DNA of 64,000 nt from Cytophagaceae bacterium. Lineage in GTDB: Bacteria; Bacteroidota; Bacteroidia; Cytophagales; Spirosomataceae. A program made the position numbers and the translations under genes. Positions 50,433 through 59,253 of this stretch are shown piece by piece. The notes beneath the pieces are model-generated. The model searched no databases. It was given only the letters and a program-made list of their open reading frames with translations, and was not told where the DNA came from. The stretch covers positions 1 through 64,000 of the forward strand of contig JAIXWQ010000009.1 in NCBI GenBank assembly GCA_027491195.1, read 5' to 3'. Positions within the stretch are counted from its first letter, which is position 1. Each line of letters opens with the position of its first letter.

Positions 50433-50972
50433 CTATTTTTTTTCAGCGGCTTGTTTAGCAGCCATTTCATCTACGACAAATTTTGTATCAAAGAAATTAA
50501 TCTCTTGCGTCTCTTTGTCATTCTCCCATTTTAATGCCTGGTGAATATTCGTAGTAATATCTTTACCTGAATAACGGCCTTTTGCATGCCAAGTTCCCCA
50601 CACATTTGTCCAGGTTTCACCGTTATTAATCTTCAAAGTGACTACGCGTAAGAACGTAAAATGCGGATTCTCCCAAAAAGACTTATTAGCCGCAAAGTCT
50701 GCCAAATACGCTTTTTTACCTTTGATGTCTGGAATCGTATCACTTGGATAAAACACCGCAATATCATCCGCTAATTCATCCCACTTATAGGTCGTGTCAC
50801 CAGACATCGCCGCTTTAATCTGGTTTTGAATAATTTGCGATTTTTCATCAGTAGAAGAGAAGGTGCCTCCTAATGAATCTGCGCTTGCTTCTGTAGAAGC
50901 GGCGGAATCTTGCTTCTGTCCGCAAGAGAATAAAGCTGTTGCAACAGCCATGATCATGATTATTTTTTTCAT
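50433..50972 (-). CDS. SnoaL/NTF2-like lipoprotein
   Basis: A 179-residue lipoprotein (MAVATALFSCGQKQ, lipidated Cys17). The mature part has an NTF2/SnoaL-like pattern: a helix with IQNQIKAAMSGDTTYKWDEL, AVFYPSDTIPDIKGKKAYLA, then beta strands with TNVWGTWHAKGRYSGK and IHQALKWENDK. It is similar in layout to the lipoprotein at 59982-60506 and shares with it an upstream 25-base inverted repeat. It lies eight bases downstream of the gene at 50981. Function is unknown. Confidence 0.72.
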   Translation of the reverse strand: MKKIIMIMAVATALFSCGQKQDSAASTEASADSLGGTFSSTDEKSQIIQNQIKAAMSGDTTYKWDELADDIAVFYPSDTIPDIKGKKAYLADFAANKSFWENPHFTFLRVVTLKINNGETWTNVWGTWHAKGRYSGKDITTNIHQALKWENDKETQEINFFDTKFVVDEMAAKQAAEKK

Positions 50973-50980
50973 CGGTATGT

Positions 50981-51754
50981 TTATTTAGTAGATAAGGCAA
51001 TTTTAGTAATCATCGTAGCAGTCATCGTTCTTTTAACCGTTACTTGCTTCATGAATTCTTCTGGAGAAATGCCTAAAGCTTTTGGAATAGCTTTGTAATA
51101 GCTGTCTGAGAATTGATCTAGGTTAGATAATTTTTCCACACTTTGAACTGTAGTATAATTAAACTTCACCTCATCGGAAGAGGGATAAAGATTTTTATAC
51201 AAAGACCAGCCAGAAATATTTCCAGCAGCTACTCTTTCCTCGTGTACTTTTTGAACTTTTGTTTCAAATGCTTCGTAAGCAGCAGCATCTGATACTTTCA
51301 TCATATCAAAAATGATATAATGATCTTTGTTCGTGCCGGGGTTTGTACCCGTAATTTTCTTACCTATGGAATGGCGAAGAATGGTTTGTGTACTTATAGT
51401 AGCGGCTGCTAACTTCTTAAGACCTGGATCTGTTTTTAACAAACTTCCAAATAATTCCATCGGATAAAGGTGGATTTTATCTAAATCGGAACCCCAGTTT
51501 ACGGTCATGTAATCGAAATCAATTCCTTCTGATTTGATGTTGTTATAAGGAACATACATGGCCCATCCACCGATAAGACCGGCCGCTTTACGTGCCTCGT
51601 GAATGGGAAGATATTGCTTCTCGATTGCGATGGCATCATCCATCGTTTTGCCAGGTTGTAATTTGTGATACGCTACCATGGTGTAACGCGTTTGTGCGAA
51701 AGTCGCTGCAGATACGAGCAGGACAAGGGCTAATGAGGTGAGTAGTTTTTTCAT
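50981..51754 (-). CDS. exported protein of unknown function
   Basis: The start is set at 51754 (MKKLLTSLALVLLVSAATFAQ, a clean signal peptide); an open extension to 51850 crosses the inverted repeat and is unlikely. The 257-residue product contains two similar halves: RYTMVAYHKLQPGKTMDDAI with GLIGGWAMYVP, and HYIIFDMMKVSDAAAYEAFE with GNISGWSLYKN. This suggests a duplicated ferredoxin-like (Dabb/NIPSNAP-type) domain. Function is unknown. It is followed closely by a SnoaL-like lipoprotein gene. Confidence 0.72.
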   Translation of the reverse strand: MKKLLTSLALVLLVSAATFAQTRYTMVAYHKLQPGKTMDDAIAIEKQYLPIHEARKAAGLIGGWAMYVPYNNIKSEGIDFDYMTVNWGSDLDKIHLYPMELFGSLLKTDPGLKKLAAATISTQTILRHSIGKKITGTNPGTNKDHYIIFDMMKVSDAAAYEAFETKVQKVHEERVAAGNISGWSLYKNLYPSSDEVKFNYTTVQSVEKLSNLDQFSDSYYKAIPKALGISPEEFMKQVTVKRTMTATMITKIALSTK

Positions 51755-51824
51755 TTTTTTAGGTGTTTGATTTCTCGAACCTAAAAATATTCCGCTCCAA
51801 AGAAAAAAATAGATGATTCTAAGA

Positions 51825-51849
51825 TGTTCCAAAATCCGAAAAGGGAACA
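51825..51849. repeat. 25-base inverted repeat, copy 1
   Basis: Half-sites TGTTCC (51825-51830) and GGAACA (51844-51849) flank a 13-base centre containing AATCCGAAAA. It matches the copy at 59876-59900 at 24 of 25 positions. It lies eight bases after the cytochrome-gene stop and 70 bases upstream of the ATG at 51754. Confidence 0.88.
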
Positions 51850-51856
51850 AATCTGC

Positions 51857-52849
51857 TTAGTGCGGCAAAGATGAAATCCAATTCCGGACTAGTTCAACTC
51901 CCTCGTGATGAATGAGTTGTCTTCCTAACTCTGGCATCATCACGCCTGGATCGCGGGAGGCCATTCGATAGGGTAAAATACTCTGATCAGGCTTGCCTGG
52001 AACGATGTCATAACTCAGATTTCCGGAACCACGACCCGCTGCCACTGGCGGTTTTAAGAACCCGTAGGCCGTCCGATCTTTTGAATTCCAATCCAAATAA
52101 AGGCCAGAAGATCTGGCCGGACCCGTCGCATTATGGCAGTGCGCACAGTTAATATCGAGGTAGGCTTTCACACGATCATCGAGTGATGCAGATGCGTCCG
52201 AATAATTGACGAGGGCGGGAATGTGGTCTTTAGGCAAGCCCTTTAATAGCCCCGCTGTTTCCCATTTTTGTAATTGATGTCCATCGTTTAATTGTCTAAC
52301 GGACGGACCAATGGGAGTCATTTCGCCGGAGCGCTCGTGGCAACCTTTGCACTGGTTCATATTGGGGACTTGGTACACAAAGGATTGCTTTTTACCGGAG
52401 CCATCTATCCAGGCCACTTCATCACTTCCGCCGGCCACTTCGAGTACGGCCTCAGTTTGTTCTTTGTTCCAAATGTAGGGTAGGGCCACCCAACCTTTAG
52501 CCTCGTGCAATAAAACACGAGTCTCCATTAATCGACGACCCTTCTTCGGATTACGTTCATCGATAGGATAATAAAAAGTTTTAACGATGGCCGTGCCCAC
52601 GGGAAATTGTAGAACTGAATCGGGATTGTAGGCTACTGATTGCCCTGAAGGAAGGCGAACGAAACGTAATTTAGATGCATAATCAGAGAAAAGAGGGGAA
52701 TTCAACGCATAGGGCATGACGCCATCGACGGGGATTTGGTCCTTCAAAAGACCTTTGAAAAAGCCATAATCAGAGAGGTTTTCTCTGTAATTTGACTCCG
52801 CCGAAACTAGGCCAAAAAAAGCTAAAAATAATAGGCAGAATATCCGCAT
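51857..52849 (-). CDS. SO2930-type diheme c-type cytochrome, exported
   Basis: A 330-residue protein with signal peptide MRIFCLLFLAFFGLVSA and two haem-binding motifs, CKGCH (167-171) and CAHCH (235-239). The N-terminal 160 residues (SDYGFFKGLLKDQIPVDGVM, YALNSPLFSDYASK, FPVGTAIVKTFYYP) match the SO_2930 family, in which a beta-rich domain precedes two haems. In that family the gene is usually next to a parallel beta-helix protein, as here (one-base TAATG overlap). It is likely a periplasmic redox protein with an unknown partner. Confidence 0.88.
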   Translation of the reverse strand: MRIFCLLFLAFFGLVSAESNYRENLSDYGFFKGLLKDQIPVDGVMPYALNSPLFSDYASKLRFVRLPSGQSVAYNPDSVLQFPVGTAIVKTFYYPIDERNPKKGRRLMETRVLLHEAKGWVALPYIWNKEQTEAVLEVAGGSDEVAWIDGSGKKQSFVYQVPNMNQCKGCHERSGEMTPIGPSVRQLNDGHQLQKWETAGLLKGLPKDHIPALVNYSDASASLDDRVKAYLDINCAHCHNATGPARSSGLYLDWNSKDRTAYGFLKPPVAAGRGSGNLSYDIVPGKPDQSILPYRMASRDPGVMMPELGRQLIHHEGVELVRNWISSLPH

Positions 52850-54036
52850 TAGAATTTCACCGATTTAACGTTTTCTAAATCACAGTCGAAGAGATCTTTG
52901 CCTTGCTTCAAACCTTTGAAATTATTTTCTGCATCGAGGAAAGCCGTACTTTGGTTGACATTATCTTTCACACAAATCGAATAATGTAAGGGGTATTTTC
53001 CGTCGGTTCCGACCTTTGCTGGATTCAAAATACCATCATAAACCACCGCTGGAACTTGGCGTCCGAAGCGTAAAACGAAGCGGTACATTTTACCAAAACG
53101 GCTGTCCATAGGCACGCGTCTCGGATTACGTTCAAAGGTATTGTGGTGGATCGAAACGGCCGTCGGATAAGGATCGTATTCCTTGTCCTTAATCGCATTT
53201 TCGGTCATGTAATAGGAGATAATCGCGACACCAATCGTCGCGTGATTGATGATTTGGTTTTCGAAAAACTCGACATTACTCGTCGCTAAAACCATCATCC
53301 CCGTACCCTTCGGCACGTTGCCTACGATGTTTCCTTTCGGTGCGAAATTCGCTAGATTATTTTCTTTCACTAAGTTGTGATGGACGCGAACGTGACCGCC
53401 CTTTTTTTGAACTAAATCAGGCAAGTCAAACACCAAAATTCCGCCCGTATTTCCGATCGCCTTGTTATTGTACACATCTGCATACAGGGAATTTTCGATC
53501 TCGATGCCGGCGACGTTTTGGTAAGCTTCTGAATTGCGAACGATAATATGTTTCGATTGCCCCACGTAAATACCTGCATCCGATGCCCCGATGGCGATGC
53601 AAGAATCAATCAACACATTCTCGCATAAAACAGGATAGAGCGCGTAAGAGCCATTCGTCGCCTTCGGTTTTCCCGTCCAAGCGGCTTTTATTTTTCGAAA
53701 CGTAATGCCTTTCACATTCATCGTTTTGATCAAATCCCCCTTCGAATCCTCCGTCGTCATGTTTTCGATGACGATGTTTTCGCAGTTTGAAACTTTAATC
53801 CCCTCGGCTCCCTGGGTTTGACCTTTGAAACTAAGGATGGTTTGATCGATCCCTTTCCCCCGTAAGGTAATGTTCTTTTTACCTTCCAAAGACAAGCTTT
53901 TCGTCAGCTGAAAACGTCCCGCCTCGATCTCAATCGTAGAGCCATCCTCGGCTAAAATCAGACGTTTCTGTAGGTTTTTTTCGAAGTCCGCTTGGCCTAA
54001 GGCGGTGAAGCAGAGTAAAAATAAAAGGTATTTCAT
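52849..54036 (-). CDS. exported parallel beta-helix protein
   Basis: A 395-residue protein with signal peptide MKYLLFLLCFTALGQA. The body has repeating beta-helix turns rich in NI.I.N and G.Y: LRGKGIDQTILSF, NCENIVIENMTTED, YVGQSKHIIVRNSEAYQNVA, IEIENSLYADVYNNKAIGNT. This is the right-handed beta-helix (NosD/pectate-lyase-like) fold, which may bind or cleave a polysaccharide or cap a cytochrome partner. The following cytochrome gene overlaps by one base, supporting joint function. Confidence 0.85.
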   Translation of the reverse strand: MKYLLFLLCFTALGQADFEKNLQKRLILAEDGSTIEIEAGRFQLTKSLSLEGKKNITLRGKGIDQTILSFKGQTQGAEGIKVSNCENIVIENMTTEDSKGDLIKTMNVKGITFRKIKAAWTGKPKATNGSYALYPVLCENVLIDSCIAIGASDAGIYVGQSKHIIVRNSEAYQNVAGIEIENSLYADVYNNKAIGNTGGILVFDLPDLVQKKGGHVRVHHNLVKENNLANFAPKGNIVGNVPKGTGMMVLATSNVEFFENQIINHATIGVAIISYYMTENAIKDKEYDPYPTAVSIHHNTFERNPRRVPMDSRFGKMYRFVLRFGRQVPAVVYDGILNPAKVGTDGKYPLHYSICVKDNVNQSTAFLDAENNFKGLKQGKDLFDCDLENVKSVKF

Positions 54037-54041
54037 CCGGG

Positions 54042-54338
54042 TTACATTAATTGTTCGGTATCGATCTCCATAAAATCCTCCACTAAAGGTATAAAAAAGT
54101 CTTTCACGAAGGCATCATGCTGAGGATGAATCGAATAGGCCTGGTAAATTTCGTTCGAAGCAAACTCCATGGAAAAGCCGTATTTAAACTTGTTTTTTGT
54201 GCTGGTTTGGCGAGAAACTTCCATTTTTTCTACCCCATTTATGTCTTCCAAAGCCTTTAAGGCAACGAAGAATTCGTGTTTCTGCGATTCTGAAACCGTG
54301 GGTTTGAAATTAAAAATGCCTGCGTGTCTGATGCTCAT
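54042..54338 (-). CDS. Dabb domain protein, cytosolic
   Basis: A 98-residue single-domain Dabb protein (SIRHAGIFNFKPTVSESQKH, FSMEFASNEIYQAYSIHPQH, FVKDFFIPLVEDFMEID). There is no signal peptide, in contrast with the two Tat-type paralogues at 26656-27045 and 58867-59253. Its start overlaps the DinB-like gene by four bases and it precedes the beta-helix gene by five bases. Function is unknown. Confidence 0.83.
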   Translation of the reverse strand: MSIRHAGIFNFKPTVSESQKHEFFVALKALEDINGVEKMEVSRQTSTKNKFKYGFSMEFASNEIYQAYSIHPQHDAFVKDFFIPLVEDFMEIDTEQLM

Positions 54339-54790
54339 ATTTTACCGTATTTAATTAGTAATGCCATTTGTCCAGCATGATAAGCCGTGTGAGAAACAAT
54401 TCTACCCAAAGCCTCTGCCTTTGTTTTTGTCCCAAACTCCTTCGTTGTAATCACCTCCGACCAAACCGAATCCGCTTGTATGGCTAATGTGTTTTGCAAG
54501 GTATTAAAAGACTCCGAAACATAGGCTAACAAAGCGGGTAAATCCGTCCACTCTCCCGTATCTTGACCTGAAATGACCGTTTTAGCGGTAACATGAACGG
54601 ATGAATTAGCGAACACATTCTTCGAAAATAATAACTCCACATCCCCAATGTGTCGAATTAAAAAACCCACCGAATTAGGCGAATCTCCTAACTTCTTTTT
54701 TAGATCCTCCGATTGCAAAGTTTTCAACTGGTTCGAAAATCGCGTACGAGCCTCGATCCATTGTGCGACAAAATGAGCTGTTGTTTCCAT
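54335..54790 (-). CDS. DinB superfamily protein
   Basis: From the ATG at 54790 (METTAHFVAQWIEAR) the protein has 151 residues; in-frame ATGs at 54811 and 54844 would lengthen it. It is a four-helix bundle with putative metal-binding histidines in SVGFLIRHIGDVE and in SHTAYHAGQMALLI. DinB/YfiT proteins in Firmicutes act as metal-dependent thiol transferases or hydrolases; the substrate here is unknown. The ATGA overlap places it at the head of a minus-strand operon. Confidence 0.8.
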   Translation of the reverse strand: METTAHFVAQWIEARTRFSNQLKTLQSEDLKKKLGDSPNSVGFLIRHIGDVELLFSKNVFANSSVHVTAKTVISGQDTGEWTDLPALLAYVSESFNTLQNTLAIQADSVWSEVITTKEFGTKTKAEALGRIVSHTAYHAGQMALLIKYGKI

Positions 54791-54878
54791 ATGGTAATAT
54801 AGTAATTTCATAGACTTCTTGAGTAGTTTATTAGCAAAAAGCACCTTTATCTAGTAAATTGAGGCAAAATCTAAACCT

Positions 54879-55388
54879 ATGAAAAAAATTCTCCTCCTTA
54901 TCCTTATGAGCATTTCCATATCCCAGGCCCAAACCGCGCCTGCACTCGAGTATTTCTGCGACTTAAAAGTGAAGCTTGATCCAGCACTCATTGTGGGTGA
55001 AACACCACACGGAACGCGCCGCATTATTCCCATCATAGGTGGTACTGTAGAGGGCCCTAAAATTAAAGGCGAAGTGTTGAATGGAGGAGCCGATTGGCAA
55101 GTGTTGCGTACCGATGGGGTGACCGAGTTAGAGGCGCATTACCAATTTAGAACGGATGACGGGACCTTGATTTATGTGAAAAATACGGGAATTCGTGCGG
55201 CTACACCCGAGATTGCAGCGAGAATAGCGAAGGGCGAAAAGGTAAATGCGAACGAATATTATTTCCGAGCAACGCCTAAATTCGAGGCGCCTAAAGGCAA
55301 ATACGATTGGGTCAATAATAGCCTATTTGTTTGCACGGGAGAGCGTTTGCCGGATTACGTGTTGATTCGTGTTTGGAAAGTCATGTAA
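54879..55388 (+). CDS. exported DUF3237 family protein
   Basis: A 169-residue protein with signal peptide MKKILLLILMSISISQAQ. The DUF3237 pattern is clear: EYFCDLKVKLDPALIVGETP, RRIIPIIGGTVEGPKIKGEV, GADWQVLRTDGVTELEAHYQ, and FRATPKFEAPKGKYDWVNNS. The family has no assigned activity. It is the first gene of a run of six genes with gaps of five bases or less, and it is divergent from the DinB gene. Confidence 0.85.
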   Translation: MKKILLLILMSISISQAQTAPALEYFCDLKVKLDPALIVGETPHGTRRIIPIIGGTVEGPKIKGEVLNGGADWQVLRTDGVTELEAHYQFRTDDGTLIYVKNTGIRAATPEIAARIAKGEKVNANEYYFRATPKFEAPKGKYDWVNNSLFVCTGERLPDYVLIRVWKVM

Positions 55389-55393
55389 TTCTT

Positions 55394-56566
55394 ATGAGAG
55401 CGATACAAGTCCTGATTATTCTGATCTGTTTTCTGTGCAATATGCTGGATGGCATGGATGTACTCATTATTTCCTATACCGCTCCGGCGATTGCGAAGGC
55501 TTGGAGTATTTCCCCGGCGAACTTGGGAATTGTTTTTAGTTCTGGCTTGGTCGGAATGACGGTGGGAGCGATCTTTTTAGCGCCTTTGGCGGATCGTTTT
55601 GGGCGTAAGCCATTGATGATTTTAGCCGCGCTGATTATGGGGTCTTGTATTTATTTGACCTCTTTTGCGACCGACATTAATGTGTTAATGATCTACCGAT
55701 TTATTAGTGGACTTGGTATCGGAACGATGATGGCGAGTACGGCGGCGATTACCGCGGAATATGCGCCTGTTTCGACACGGGATTTTTGGGTGAGTACGGT
55801 GGTGGCGGGCTATCCGGTGGGTGCTGTTTTAACGGGAATTTCATCGGCTAAAATTATCGCAGAAAGTGGTTGGGAGCACCTGTTTCAACTAGCTGGAATT
55901 GCGACGTTTTTAGTCGTGCCTATCTTATTATTTTTATTGAAAGAGTCGGATGAATTTAAGGCCAAAGCAAAGCCAGAAGATGCGAAGCTCAGTGCCCTTT
56001 TTACGGCTGAATATAAGTGGAGCACCTGGCAGCTTTGGGGTGCTTTATTTTTGTCATTTACCACGCTTTATTTTTTGATGAACTGGATTCCAAAACTAGC
56101 CACTAATGCAGGCCTATCGATGGAATTAGCCATTTATTCAGGGACGATTTTTAATCTAGGTGCCATCGTCGGTATTCCGGTTCAGGGCTATTTTTCGAGT
56201 CGTTTTGGATTGAAAAAATCAATTGGGACCTTGCTTTTGATAACTGCCATTTTGCTAGGAATTTTTGGTCTATTTTCTGGGTCCAATTTAATCCTAGTTG
56301 TCTTGTTTTTCCTCGGGTTCGGGGTGCAAGGAAGCTTCGTCGGTTTGTATGCCGTAGCGGCTCGCATGTATCCCACTGCTTTCCGTTCTACCGGTGTAGG
56401 TTGGGCCATTGGTATGGGACGTTTAGGCGGAATTATTGGGCCTGTTTTGGGTGGATTATTAGTGGGCTTAGGTTTTGGGATGGCACAAAGTTTTATCTTC
56501 TTTGCTCTTCCTTCCTTTATCGCTGGACTTATTACTTTAAAAATTAGCGCCAAAACCATATCCTAA
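55394..56566 (+). CDS. MFS transporter of the aromatic acid:H+ symporter type
   Basis: The start is set at 55394 (MRAIQVLIILICFLCNMLDG), five bases after the DUF3237 stop; the frame is open further upstream inside that gene. About 390 residues form twelve membrane segments. CNMLDGMDVLIISYTAPAIA and LADRFGRKPLMI are characteristic of AAHS transporters (BenK, PcaK), in which the DG(x)D motif in helix 1 is essential. Substrates of relatives are aromatic or other organic acids. Its stop codon and the serC ATG overlap (TAATG). Confidence 0.85.
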   Translation: MRAIQVLIILICFLCNMLDGMDVLIISYTAPAIAKAWSISPANLGIVFSSGLVGMTVGAIFLAPLADRFGRKPLMILAALIMGSCIYLTSFATDINVLMIYRFISGLGIGTMMASTAAITAEYAPVSTRDFWVSTVVAGYPVGAVLTGISSAKIIAESGWEHLFQLAGIATFLVVPILLFLLKESDEFKAKAKPEDAKLSALFTAEYKWSTWQLWGALFLSFTTLYFLMNWIPKLATNAGLSMELAIYSGTIFNLGAIVGIPVQGYFSSRFGLKKSIGTLLLITAILLGIFGLFSGSNLILVVLFFLGFGVQGSFVGLYAVAARMYPTAFRSTGVGWAIGMGRLGGIIGPVLGGLLVGLGFGMAQSFIFFALPSFIAGLITLKISAKTIS

Positions 56567-57627
56567 TGCGCAAACACAATTTCTTTCCCGGACCTGCTAC
56601 CTTACCTTTTGAAGTCATCCAAGAGGCCGCTGCTGGTTTAGTTGATTACCATGGAATGGGCGTTTCGATTGCGGAAATCAGCCATCGCTCCCCCATTTTC
56701 ACAGATTTATTAGACGAGGCAAATGCCCTTGTGAAAAAATTATACGGCCTATCGGATGAGTGGGCGGTGCTTTGGCTACCAGGTGGCGCTTCAAGTCAGC
56801 TAACCGTGGCGCCGATGAACTTAACAGAACCATCAGATAAGATCGCTTTTGTGGACACGGGCTTTTGGGCAGATCGCGCCATCGAAGCAGCAGCTAACGA
56901 AGCAAATGCTTTTTATTTAGCTTCCTCTAAAGACACAAATCACGATCGAATTCCGAAGATTACAGATGTCCAAGGTGCGCGTTATTTACACGTAGTTTCG
57001 AACGAAACCATCGACGGAACTCAGTACCATCAATTCCCTGAAGTGGATGTTCCCTTAGTGGCAGACATGACATCCGATTTTCTTTCTAGGCCTTTGCCGA
57101 TGGAGAAGTTTGGGGTAATTTTTGCATCTGCCCAAAAGAACTTTGGGATAGCGGGAATTACCTGTGTTTTGGTCAATAAAAACGTATTGCCAGATAAAAG
57201 CAGTCGGAAGATTCCGAAGATATTTGATTACCATACACACATCGCAGAGAACTCGTTGTACCATACGATACCAACCTACCCCGTGTATGTGGCGCTATTA
57301 ATGTTGCGCTATATCGATAAGCAAGGTGGCTTAGCAGAAATGCAACGACTAAGTCAGGTGAAGTCTTCGCTAATTTATAGCGAAATTGATCGCAATCCGC
57401 TGTTACAAGGAATCGTGGTGACCGAAGATCGCTCCGTAATGAACGCTTGCTTTAAAAGTCAATCGCTCGAAATGGATCAGCAAATCCTGCGCTTTTTAGA
57501 GCAAAACGATATCGTAGGAATTAAAGGATTTCCTACCAAAGGAGGGTTTAGAGCCTCCATTTACAATGGCCAGTCAGTGGAAAGCGTGGCACATTTAGTT
57601 GAATTATTACAAAATTTGCCGCTATGA
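56566..57627 (+). CDS. serC: phosphoserine aminotransferase
   Basis: A 353-residue class V aminotransferase. The N-terminus NFFPGPATLPFEV, GMGVSIAEISHRS, WLPGGASSQL, and the PLP lysine Lys191 in ASAQKNFG identify SerC. GFRASIYN at the C-terminus is the conserved end. It converts 3-phosphohydroxypyruvate to phosphoserine, and also acts in pyridoxal phosphate synthesis in some bacteria. No serA is nearby; instead it lies in an operon with a transporter and an FAD monooxygenase, which is unusual. Confidence 0.93.
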   Translation: MRKHNFFPGPATLPFEVIQEAAAGLVDYHGMGVSIAEISHRSPIFTDLLDEANALVKKLYGLSDEWAVLWLPGGASSQLTVAPMNLTEPSDKIAFVDTGFWADRAIEAAANEANAFYLASSKDTNHDRIPKITDVQGARYLHVVSNETIDGTQYHQFPEVDVPLVADMTSDFLSRPLPMEKFGVIFASAQKNFGIAGITCVLVNKNVLPDKSSRKIPKIFDYHTHIAENSLYHTIPTYPVYVALLMLRYIDKQGGLAEMQRLSQVKSSLIYSEIDRNPLLQGIVVTEDRSVMNACFKSQSLEMDQQILRFLEQNDIVGIKGFPTKGGFRASIYNGQSVESVAHLVELLQNLPL

Positions 57628-58862
57628 AAATATTGATTGCTGGAGGTGGAATTGGGGGGTTAGTGACGGCGATGCGCTTGCATCAAGCTGGTTTTGAGGT
57701 GAAGGTTTTTGAGTCGGTGGAAGAAGTAAAACCACTGGGTGTAGGGATTAATTTATTGCCTCATGCGGTGCGCGTTTTAACAAATATCGGTCTATTAGAT
57801 AAGGTTGCCGCCATCGCTGTGGAGACGAAAGAGCTGGTTTATGCGAATCGTTTTGGGCAATTTTTTTGGTCTGAGCCTCGGGGTAAATTTGCTGGATATC
57901 GCTGGCCACAATTCTCGATTCATAGAGGGAGGTTTCAAGTGATGCTTTGGGAAGAAACGCTAAAAACAATAGGCACAGAAAACCTGAAAACGAATTGTCA
58001 CTTACAGTCATTTGAAGAAAAAGGGGACAAAATCACAGCCACTTTTATCAACAAAGAAACGGGAGAAATCATCGCAAAAGAAGAAGGCGATATTTTGATA
58101 GGTGCGGATGGAATCAACTCCGTTTTGCGTCAAACCTTGTATCCAAACGAAGGCGACGTCGTCTTTTCAGGCAACATTTTATACCGCGGAACTGCGCTAA
58201 TGAAACCTTATAAAACGGGTTCTTCGATGGCCATGATCGGTTCCATGAAACAGAAAATGGTCATCTATCCGATAGGCGAGCCCGATGCAGAAGGGAACCA
58301 AGTCATCAATTGGGTGGCGAACGTTCGAGAGCCAGAAGGCGCGAAAATTACGGTAAGAGATTGGAATCGAAAAGTCGAAAAAGGTCCCTTGCTAGCGCTT
58401 TACAAGGACTGGAAATTCGACTGGATTAATGTGCCAGAAATGATTGAAAAAACAGATGGAGGGATCTTCGAATTCCCCATGTCAGATCGCAATCCATTAG
58501 ACAAATGGTCCTTCTCTCGCGTCACACTTTTAGGAGATGCAGCACATCCGATGTATCCAATCGGATCGAATGGGGCATCGCAAGCGATATTAGATGCAGA
58601 TGCTTTGGCATTAGCTTTACTAGCTGAAAAAGATGTCATGAAAGCGCTGCAAAATTACGATGCGGAACGTGTTCCTGCGACCGCAAAAGTGGTGTTACAA
58701 AACCGCCAAAAAGGTCCCGACTTTATTATGGACTTAATGGAGGAACGCTTCCCAGCTGGGTTTAGCGAGGAAGAAATTCCACACGAGGAACTGCAACAAA
58801 TTATGAATCAATATAAACAAGTGGCAGGTTTTGATATTCAAAGCCTGAACGCAAAATCGTAA
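57624..58862 (+). CDS. FAD-dependent monooxygenase (salicylate hydroxylase-like)
   Basis: A 412-residue group A flavoprotein monooxygenase. The FAD loop is AGGGIGGLVTAMRLHQAGF (residues 6-24), the DG motif is LIGADGINSVLR, and the GD motif is LLGDAAHPMYPIGSNGASQA. Relatives hydroxylate aromatic acids or similar ring compounds with NAD(P)H and oxygen. The substrate-binding region is not diagnostic. Its ATG overlaps the serC stop by four bases, and the Dabb gene follows after four bases. Confidence 0.9.
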   Translation: MKILIAGGGIGGLVTAMRLHQAGFEVKVFESVEEVKPLGVGINLLPHAVRVLTNIGLLDKVAAIAVETKELVYANRFGQFFWSEPRGKFAGYRWPQFSIHRGRFQVMLWEETLKTIGTENLKTNCHLQSFEEKGDKITATFINKETGEIIAKEEGDILIGADGINSVLRQTLYPNEGDVVFSGNILYRGTALMKPYKTGSSMAMIGSMKQKMVIYPIGEPDAEGNQVINWVANVREPEGAKITVRDWNRKVEKGPLLALYKDWKFDWINVPEMIEKTDGGIFEFPMSDRNPLDKWSFSRVTLLGDAAHPMYPIGSNGASQAILDADALALALLAEKDVMKALQNYDAERVPATAKVVLQNRQKGPDFIMDLMEERFPAGFSEEEIPHEELQQIMNQYKQVAGFDIQSLNAKS

Positions 58863-58866
58863 AACT

Positions 58867-59253
58867 ATGAAAAGACGTCATTTTATTGTCTCAGCTGGCT
58901 TATTAGCAAGCACAGGAACTGTTAGTGCAGCCGCAGCCGCTAAAAAACCTTTATTGCACCACGTGTTTTTTTGGTTAAATAATCCGGCTTCAGAAGAAGA
59001 CAAGCAGCAATTAATCAAAGGACTGAAAGCCTTAAAAGGAATTCCGACGATTAAAGAAATCCACATCGGAACTTTGGCTTCGACAGAAAAACGCGAAGTG
59101 GTTGACACGAGCTGGGACGTTTCTGAATTGATGTTTTTCGATGACGAGGCTGGCCAAAAAGTCTACCAAGATCACCCTATCCACGTCGATTTCGTAAAGA
59201 ATTATGCGCACTTGTGGAAGAAGGTAATCGTGTACGATTCAGTAGATGCCTAA
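58867..59253 (+). CDS. Dabb domain protein with Tat-like signal, second copy
   Basis: A 128-residue protein. MKRRHFIVSAGLLAS has a twin-arginine motif (RRHF) and a hydrophobic stretch up to VSAAAAA. The mature Dabb domain (LLHHVFFWLNNPASEEDK to WKKVIVYDSVDA) is clearly paralogous to that at 26656-27045, which shares HHV.FW..NP and HLW.KV.V.DS. It lies in the DUF3237-MFS-SerC-monooxygenase operon. A role in handling a reactive product in the periplasm is only a guess. Confidence 0.83.
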   Translation: MKRRHFIVSAGLLASTGTVSAAAAAKKPLLHHVFFWLNNPASEEDKQQLIKGLKALKGIPTIKEIHIGTLASTEKREVVDTSWDVSELMFFDDEAGQKVYQDHPIHVDFVKNYAHLWKKVIVYDSVDA

